From: Tretioscincus oriximinensis
Lineage: Eukaryota > Chordata > Lepidosauria > Squamata > Gymnophthalmidae
Direction: 5' to 3'
DNA: 64,000 nt
Assembly: GCA_022410635.1 (NCBI GenBank)
Contig: JAJVDF010000045.1
Coordinates: forward strand, 240,154 to 304,153
How positions within the stretch are numbered: the first letter of the stretch is position 1; the number at the start of each line of letters is the position of its first letter. A program made the translations under genes and the position numbers. Under the pieces are notes generated by a model. It had not been told where the DNA came from, made no database searches, and saw only the letters and a program-made list of their open reading frames with translations. Of the stretch, positions 56,816-64,000 are shown piece after piece.

Positions 56816-58369
56816 TTTAGGTTTCATTGCCACATTACCAAGACCATAAATATCATATTATTTGAACCCTCGGGGGACTCACTTTGGCAATGTCACAAGG
56901 TGTGCCACCAAAATGGGTTCCCTATGATGACCCTAGGATACCAGTAGCCCCTTCAAAGCAGCTTACAGTCAAGGTTAATAGATTTATTTCGAGAATTCCA
57001 ATATGGTTTCTGGGTCTCTCATAATATCAATTAACTGCAATATTGCTTTACTCTTCCAGGACTAAATAAGACTAAATGTGAGGCATTTCCAAAACAATCT
57101 CACACTGGATACAAATTTCCTCTTATGTTCTTATGCTAGTGGAAGAAGTATCACGTAATGCCTGAAGAAACTGAGAATGAGTGGCAATATTACACCCTCC
57201 ATTCATTTTCTTATTTTTCCAAAGGAAAAAGCAATCTTTAAAACAGTTGGCAGCCTCCTTTATTTAGCACCGGCATTCAGCTTTTGAGGTCTTTTAACAT
57301 TGATATGAATGGCCAAATATCCAAAATGTGCTGACATTCAAGCTAAAATGAAATTGGTGAGGTCATGCAGAAGGCCCCACAAGATGGAGACATGCAGAAT
57401 CTCTCACATAGCTTCAGAATGAAAAGGGAAGTGTTTGCTTCTCTTTGCATTCTACATTCACATTTTCAGTGAAAAGGTAGCACACTTAACATGCTCAGAG
57501 AAAGCAGTTTGGGCACATTTTTCTTGTGCAACAATCTTTTAAAAAATTCATTCTATTATAGTTTAAATTTTTCAATTACAGGCTAGTTGCTTCAAGTGTC
57601 GGAACTCAGATATAGCTCCATTATAGTGACAAATTAGGAATCTAAACATTCTTGGATGTCTGACAGATAATACTCCATCTCATGTAGACAGGGTATGCCA
57701 GTGCTAGCTTGTGGGGATGTGAGGTCCCTAATCCAGCGTGTGGACAAAAAAAAGCTCAAAAATGGAATACCATTTAGATTAAATGGAAGTATAAAAAGAC
57801 GTGTGTTTCTTGCTCTGAATTATTGCTTCTTACATAAATTCCCAAACATTCATGAAGGTTTCCGTTCTACTTCATTGGATTAATGAAATCTGATGTTTAA
57901 CACTTTTGAGAAGGGGAAAAAATACAGATGTGGGAAGTGGAGAAAAAACTGGCAGTGAGGATTTGAGCTACTACAAGTTGTCATAGTAACCTAAGCAACT
58001 AGGCCATTGCGTTTGTTGTCATCATCATACTCTTTAGAAACCTTGTGAGGCTGATTACCGTATATAAGATCAATACAGTACTAGTCATTTGGNCAATCTG
58101 TTCCTTTGAACATAAAAAACAGATTAAAAAATACTAGCGTTCTGCCGAAAAATGTAATCACAAATTCAGTACAACTATTATTCACAATTTCCATATCTGC
58201 GGGTTTTATGTATTTGTAACAACACAACTGTATAGGACTTGGATATTTGTGCAAGAATGAGTCAGCATCAGAACATGACACTTTTATACATTTTGTCCTG
58301 TTTTTTTTAAATCAAATTTAAACTCTGGGCAATTCAATGTTACAGCGTTTTGAATTCCTGATTCTGAAA

Positions 58370-58430
58370 TGCTGTTCTGAAATATACTTTTAATCCATCT
58401 TAAATTCTGAAGAACTGAACTAAGCAATGA
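58370..58430. repeat. TTTAATCCATC family, single arm
   Basis: TGCTGTTCTGAAATATACTT then TTAATCCATCTTAAATTCTG and AAGAACTGAACTAA: one arm of the hairpin seen at 28064. Confidence 0.5.
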
Positions 58431-59007
58431 CAATACTTGGAATAATACTTGAGAACCTGACACGCACGCAATCAGATTTTTGGCAGTAAATGTTGTAGCA
58501 AATATCTTCTTTTCCTATGGAATTTTCAGATATAGCTCTCTTTAAGCTCCATTTTTCCAAGACACGTTATGCAAATTTAAAACCAACATTATTTTTCTAG
58601 AAGCGAAATCTTAATGAATAATTCAGTACGATGCTTTAACAAATATTCTGATGCAAACTGTAAGGCTGGAAGGAGCTAGATTCTTCCGGAAGGAACACTG
58701 TTCTGGATTTGCAAGGCTTCACATTTGGCTGTCCATAGTTCAAAGCATGTTAACTTTTTATCACCTTGAATCATGTTTCGACTCACTTATCATTCCTTTT
58801 TCCGAGCCCAAATTGCCATTTCTTATATTGCTGCTAATATAGAGTCACACATTGGTACGTGTGGTGTATATCTTCCACTTTGATAATACGGGAAAATTTA
58901 TTCCATGCAAATATGTATGTTTAGTTGCACACAGGATTGTTTGGATGTAAATCTCTTCAAATAAAGAAAACATGTTTTTCAACATTTCACAAGAATAAAA
59001 CTAATGA

Positions 59008-60866
59008 AGAAACTGACCGATAGATGCCAAAAGAATCAGAAATACTGACATTGAATATAACTGCATGAGAAAAACAAATAATAAGTCAAATAACTGGATT
59101 AAGAACTATGCAAAAATTTATAAAGTATTTAGGTGTTAAAATAACAAAGAATCCAGAAAAGATGATTAAGGCAAATTATAAAGTATTATGGAAGAATGTT
59201 AAGACGAAATTAACTAATTGGCCAACTGAAAGGTGGCCATTAATATCGAAGGTTAGAGCTTATAAAATGATGATCCTTCCTAGATTCTTATACTTTTTCC
59301 AAACTATACCTGGACAAATACCTTTGAATATGTTTAGAGAATGGGAAAAAGAAATAAAGAAATGGGCTCTGCAGCATACTATAAAGAGAATTCCTAAGAG
59401 GACTTTCTTCTCTACTCAAGATCAACTAGGGTGGGGAATCCCCTGTTTACAAACCTATTGGGAGACATTTCAGTTCTGGAAAGCAGTAGAGTTGGAGCAT
59501 AGAGGAGAATATAAGGTAGTGAATATGGAATTAAGATTAAATGAAATGGTAAACTTTACGCTTATGAAAGAGAATATACCAAGACAACAGACAAATAAAT
59601 GGTTACCACCATTAATGGCAACTTGGAAAGTTTGGCGTCAGATCCAGAGAAAATTTAAAATGGAATGTTATAAAATTACCTCATTAAAGATTATTAATAA
59701 TAAAGGAGAAGAAAATTTAGCTAAATACATATGGATGTTGAAAAGTAAAGGAATAAGAACTATTCAGGATTTATATGATGATAGAGGAGCACCATTGTCG
59801 ATAGAGAGGTTGAGAGAGATGAGAGAAACACCATTGCAATGGATAACAGAAGTAGCAATATACAACTTTATAAACAAACCATTAATAATACAAAAAATGA
59901 AAGAGGCACAATCAGAATATGAAAAATTAATATATAGAAAAATACAAGGAGAAAAATCACTGGTAGGCATATTATATAGGCTAATAAATAAACATAAATA
60001 TAAAAATTATGACAGTATAAAACAAATGTGGTCGCAAGATTTAGATATGACTGATGAAAATTGGGAAGGGTGGAGAAAAGAATTCCTTCTAATTAAGTAT
60101 AATAAATTCAGAGAAGGGGAATTGAAACTAATGACAAAGTAGTATAGGACTCCTAGCCAATTATCACATATGTTAAATACATCACCAATATGCTGGCATT
60201 GCGGCATAGATATAGGGACTTATATCCACATGTGGTTTGAGTGCAGAGAAGTAAAGAAATTTTGGGAGGAGATCATAGGGGAACTCACAAATATACTCCA
60301 GGTAAATATTCTTATTGAGAGGGAGGTCCTTATAGGAAATAAGAACTTAAGACAATTAGAGAGCGATAAGGGATATATATTTAAGCAAGGGATAAGGGCA
60401 GCTTACATTCAGATAGCAAGAGGATGGAAGGACAAAGAAAAATGGACTCAGGAAGCCTGGTATGATTATATGGCAGAAATTGTACTCTTTGACTTTTTAA
60501 GGGAAAGAAGGCTAAGAAGATTGGGAATTATATTCCATTTAACATGGGAGAAAAAATGGAGGGCCGTCATTTCCTATGTGATATTTCATAAGATGTATTC
60601 ACCCAAGGCATTTATAATATATTGGATTTTGGATCTGAAAAGATTTACTTAAGATTGTGTTGGATATCCTCAAGTAGGAGGGGGGAGGGGAGGGGAGCAC
60701 ACATTGGTGAGGTGGAGGTTTTTTGACATTTTGACGTTTTTTATGACATTTAAGAATGATGGTTGTTTTTAATATATATATGTGTGTAATTATATAATGT
60801 CATATTTATATATACTAATAAAAATTATTAAAAAAAAAAAAGAAACTGACCGATAGATGCCAAAAG
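59008..60866 (+). mobile_element. Young 5'-truncated L1 with 26-bp TSD
   Basis: A 26-base sequence beginning AGAAACTGACCGATAGATGC is repeated exactly at 59008-59033 and 60841-60866 (its first base could belong to the poly(A)). Between them lie the ORF2 3' part, a G-rich 3' UTR segment, AATAAA at 60817-60822 and a short poly(A). These are the hallmarks of target-primed reverse transcription by an L1-type LINE; the exact duplication points to a recent event. Confidence 0.92.
59108..60652 (+). pseudogene. L1 ORF2 C-terminal part, one in-frame stop
   Basis: The frame is open from at least 59069 (a TGA precedes it at 59066-59068) to the TAA at 60650-60652, broken only by TAG at 60140-60142. Residues such as KYLGVKITKN, WPLISKVRAYKMMILPRFLY and FFQTIPGQIP are the segment after the reverse transcriptase. 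After the stop, CWHCGIDIGTYIHMWFEC is the C-terminal Cys-rich motif of L1 ORF2, followed by IARGWKDKEKW. The endonuclease and catalytic reverse-transcriptase parts are absent, so the copy cannot move itself. Confidence 0.88.
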
Positions 60867-61257
60867 GACAGAAAAGCATGATTCTTATGTTTGTCAACTT
60901 ATTAAATGTAAGTGCCGTCCACATCCTTTCTGGAACAGGGAAATTCAGATTTATAACTATGGAAATAGTATAGTGAGTGAAGAAAGGGTCTTAGGATTAC
61001 TCTACTAGTACTAGACCATAATGCCTCAAAAGCTAAATCATATTACTGAAATTTTCCATGACTGCATTGAATAAAAACAAAAAACCCCACACATTTTATC
61101 AACTATGTAGCTGTAATAATGTGGTAAAAATGTGTTTTATACAGCCGTGCAAGATATTTTTTTGAAAAATAGTATTATGAACCTTTAATGTACAATTGAT
61201 TTGGTTACTCCATATTGATCTTAAAGCTATTATTATATTGAAGAAGTTCAATACTAT

Positions 61258-61318
61258 GAAAGTTCATAAAATCTCTAAGGTGCTATGAGATCTGGGACCC
61301 CGACTAACACTTTGAAAA
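61258..61318 (-). repeat. Hairpin-family repeat, fragment of the 31.6 kb subfamily
   Basis: AAAATCTCTAAGGTGCTATG then AGATCTGGGACCCCGACTAA and CACTTTGAAA. The reverse complement matches the GTTAGTC, GACCC and ATCTCATAGCA blocks of 31630-31670. Confidence 0.5.
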
Positions 61319-61331
61319 CTATCATTATCTT

Positions 61332-62094
61332 GATAATTGTCGGGGTTAGCCATATGTGAGATATTAATTGGCATTTATATATTTGATATAAAATATACAA
61401 GAATTGGCCCTTGCAAGCTCCAGAGAGGCCTGGGTGGAAAATTTTGAAAATCTTTGGAAATTCCCCTCCTCAGAAGGTAAACAAGAGAGGCAAATCTCTC
61501 TTCCTGTCCTGAGGGCATATCCCATTCATGGGATCCTCCAAGTCTTTAGGGCTTAATCACACCTATTGTGGTGAAAGGGCAAGCCATGGTTTTCTCAGCC
61601 ATGGAGAAGGCTAAAAGCCATTTAGCCTATTAGTGGCAGCAAGGAAGCCCATTAAAGTTCTGTTCCTGAGGAGTGAGTCATAGTTTCCCAGGTCCTGGAA
61701 GGTAATAGTCTTACCATGGGTCAAGTAAGGGTCAATCTTGTATAATGCAACCTTACCATATTTGGCATTTCCTGACACAGGCTGCACCTCCTTTGGAAGG
61801 AGAAAAACGCGTCACACAGGTGTCACAACCTGGGCACACCTCCGGTCCGCCCTGACCCACGTGTTTGTACCACCCTCTCTGACATCACTAATTTGATCCA
61901 CACCTTCTGTTTCTGGAGTCAATAAAAACCTCTGCACAGTGGTGTTCTGGAGTGTCTCATTACCCATGAGCCTCCTGGATTGCTTCTCAACCTAAGTGTG
62001 AATTACTTTACACGTGTCTGTATACTGTGGATCCAGCTGCCTTAGACAAGCTAAGGAGCCAAATAACGTGGTAAGCGAACCCCCGTTAGATAAT
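61332..62094 (+). mobile_element. Solo LTR of an endogenous retrovirus-like element, 6-bp TSD
   Basis: GATAAT at 61332-61337 and 62089-62094 flanks an insert that begins TGTCGGGGTTA and ends AACCCCCGTTA, short imperfect inverted ends as in LTRs. AATAAA at 61921-61926, followed by CTCTGCACAGTGGTGTTCTG, looks like the R-region polyadenylation signal. No internal coding region or primer-binding site follows, so this is a solo LTR left by recombination. The terminal TA in place of CA makes the right border slightly uncertain. Confidence 0.6.
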
Positions 62095-62204
62095 GAATGA
62101 AAAAACTATAACATTTTGAATTGGAGTTAGGTTAGAATTTTATAAGATTTATCTCTCTCTGTAAACTATGTTAACAAAATAATGATGAAAAATATGTAGG
62201 TGCC

Positions 62205-62305
62205 ATACTAGGGCCCTTTATGCAAAGAACCTTATTCTGGGATGTCAGGACTTTTCCCAAGATATATCCCAAAATAAAGTCCAGTTCAGAAAGGACATAA
62301 TTCTT
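62205..62305. repeat. MITE-like element, TTATTCTGG family
   Basis: TAGGGCCCTTTATGCAAAGA then ACCTTATTCTGGGATGTC at the left; ATATCCCAAAATAAAGTCCA then GTTCAGAAAGGACA at the right. Confidence 0.6.
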
Positions 62306-62424
62306 GTTAATGAACCACAAATGGGAAAAGAATAATTGTTTAGACAATCGCAGCAATTTGTGATTGTGGGGTCAATCTTTATAGTCAGAATTATGAGAAT
62401 CAGCAAACTATTTCTATATAAGAA

Positions 62425-62730
62425 GAACTGTGTTTTTATGCCTTGCTTTTCTCACTCAAAGGGACTTAAAGCAGCTTACAAAGTTATTTTTCACCCAAAG
62501 ACTTACGTTCTATCTTCCCCGCTATGCTGTGGTGGTTCCCATTTATCTAGTTGCACTCTGTTTCAATGTCTTGCAGTTCTTGCTTTCAAATAGCTGGGTT
62601 GGCTAGAGCTGCAGGCTAGTAGAAGACACTAACCCCTCTCCAAGTCTGACACAGGACCTCAAAACTCGATTTCTCAAATGAAAGACTGGCATTTAGCTGA
62701 GTGAGCCATTCATTCCTGCTATATAACACA
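62425..62730 (-). repeat. tRNA-derived SINE, second family, antisense
   Basis: TTAAAGCAGCTTACAAAGTT, GTGGTGGTTCCCATTTATCT, CTTGCTTTCAAATAGCTGGG, TTGGCTAGAGCTGCAGGCTA and ATTTAGCTGAGTGAGCCATT: the reverse of the block order at 25858-26160. Confidence 0.65.
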
Positions 62731-63504
62731 AACATTTTTTCTAACAATTTCCCATGAACGTCTAATTTGTTTCATATATTAATAAATGGATTGCTTACCA
62801 AAATTACTATTTACAAGAAAAGATACATAAAAGCAACCAAGAATATCTAGATGAGTTGCCTTAATTACTTTCTCCTGCATCAAGCTGTCACTTGCTTTTG
62901 ATTTGATAAACTCATGTGAAAAACAATTACCTGTTCTTTTTCAGTTTCTTGGCATGTGTCCTTAGTATTGATTAAAAAACCCAGTCAAGTGGCTGAACAG
63001 ATTGAGAATGTGGGATGCACAAAATGGCAAAAGATCTGCCAGAAATGACTTTAGTGTGCTTAATTAAAAAACAGCCTTAGGTCGTTTTTGAAAATTAAGT
63101 GCTTATTTAGGAGCAGATAATGAATTATACTCATAAAAATCTGCAAACTTTTATGTTTAGCAGCAATACTGAGAGGGAAAATCCCCTCAAAACCTGATTT
63201 CTGAATATATTTTCCTAAACACGTGCATCTTACTTTGCTCTCTTAGAAAGAAACGCTAAGCAAACAATATTCTTTTAAAAATTACAAGCCGTGGATACTT
63301 CGCCCCCATTCCTCTTCAGAGCTGTTAAAATGTGCATAAGAAAGAACAGAAGTATGCAAGGCCCAAAACCCTGTCTGAACCAGTTTTCTAGAGAAGCTAA
63401 AAACAAGAACAGAGATAAGAGAATTTTACTTTTCCCTAGCAAGAGAGTGTGATTCGCTTCAAAAACATGTAGCTTCCGCCCATTTGTGTTTCAATCAAAA
63501 TTAT

Positions 63505-64000
63505 GCTTTTGAAGAATGCACCTGATGGGAACCAAGCTTTCTGTGACCGAGCAAGAAAAGGATCTTGGGGTGTTGGTGGACAATTCAATGAAAATGTCAA
63601 CCCAGTGTGCAGCAGCAGCAAAAAAGGCAAATTCCATGTTGGGGATAATTAGGAAAGGAATCGAAAACAAGTCAGCAAATGTTGTTTTGCCTCTTTATAA
63701 ATCTGTGGCGAGGCCACATTTGGAATACTGTGTTCAATTCTGGTCACCACATCTCAAGAGCGATATTTTGGAACTGGAGAAGGTGCAGAAGAGGGCAACA
63801 AAAATGATCAAGGGTCTGGAGCACCTCCCTTACGAAGCAAGGCTGCAACGTTTGGGCCTCTTCAGCCTTGAAAGGAGACGTTTGAGGGGTGATCTGATTG
63901 AAGTGTACAAAATCATGCATGGGATCGACAGGGTGAATAGAGAAAAATGTTTTCTCTATCACACAACACAAGGACCAGAGGGCACTCCTTAAAACTGTTG
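63505..64000 (+). pseudogene. CR1 ORF2 C-terminal part, runs off window
   Basis: Open for about 158 codons (63516-63992). Encodes KDLGVLVDNSMKMSTQCAAA, PHLEYCVQFWSPHL, VQKRATKMIKGLEHLPYEAR and LGLFSLERRRLRGDL, the well-known end of the CR1 reverse transcriptase. A stop-containing end follows GPEGTP. The 3' non-coding part lies beyond the window. Confidence 0.88.

Larger units (their letters stand above)
52506..58970. other. Intergenic interval downstream of NRIP3
   Basis: No exon of the expected neighbour TMEM9B or any other gene was recognised. It contains two hairpin-family repeats (53694-53890, 54009-54119), inverted-repeat pieces (55325-55515, 58370-58430) and a possible LINE relic (56636-56815). 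The rest looks unique and AT-rich. Confidence 0.6.

Noticed and set aside
52506..58970. Search for TMEM9B, the neighbour expected after NRIP3
   Set aside because: No exon resembling it was seen on either strand; it probably lies beyond the window.

Overview
The window is vertebrate nuclear DNA, most likely from a squamate reptile. The genes are split by GT-AG introns. The spacer DNA is packed with tRNA-derived SINEs of the type common in lizards, CR1 3' ends, L1 fragments, hAT-like and Tc1-like DNA elements and a solo LTR. Isolated single N positions are scattered through it. The species call is inference; no database search was possible.

Layout. (1) 1-18954: the 3' half of SCUBE2 on the + strand. 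Nine coding exons can be defined to the base. They carry the end of the spacer region, three cysteine-rich repeats, one CUB domain and the C-terminus. The signal peptide and EGF part lie upstream of the window. (2) About 19.1-26.2 kb: the intergenic interval, mostly mobile elements, including a Tc1-like fragment and a head-to-head pair of CR1 3' ends. (3) 26.2-52.5 kb: complete NRIP3 on the + strand. It has a CpG-rich promoter with a TATA box, seven coding exons giving 246 residues, a retropepsin-like DTG motif and a long 3' UTR. The order SCUBE2-NRIP3 on one strand matches the tetrapod arrangement and supports both names. (4) 30419-31255, inside NRIP3 intron 1: an intact intronless 278-codon frame that looks like a retrocopy of the ciliary gene CFAP77. 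(5) 52.5-64 kb: intergenic, with a young 5'-truncated L1 (26-bp target-site duplication, one in-frame stop), a solo LTR with a 6-bp duplication, and a CR1 ORF2 3' part running off the window end.

The least expected structure is a family of short repeats that recurs at seven or more sites (about 7.5, 15.9, 31.6, 47.7, 53.7, 54.0 and 61.3 kb). Two members are near-perfect hairpins: 7512-7761 has 122-bp arms with no mismatch. Four of the five best-preserved members have exact 12-13 bp target-site duplications and the fifth has one with a single mismatch. Their core resembles a hammerhead ribozyme: CTGAAGA, a short hairpin, then GAAA. Variable-length duplications, fold-back arms and such a core together recall the terminal repeats of Penelope-like retroelements. 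That assignment is inference.

The two genes do not form a pathway. SCUBE2 is a secreted/cell-surface protein that helps release lipid-modified Hedgehog; NRIP3 is a poorly understood protein with an aspartic-protease fold. They are linked only by conserved synteny.
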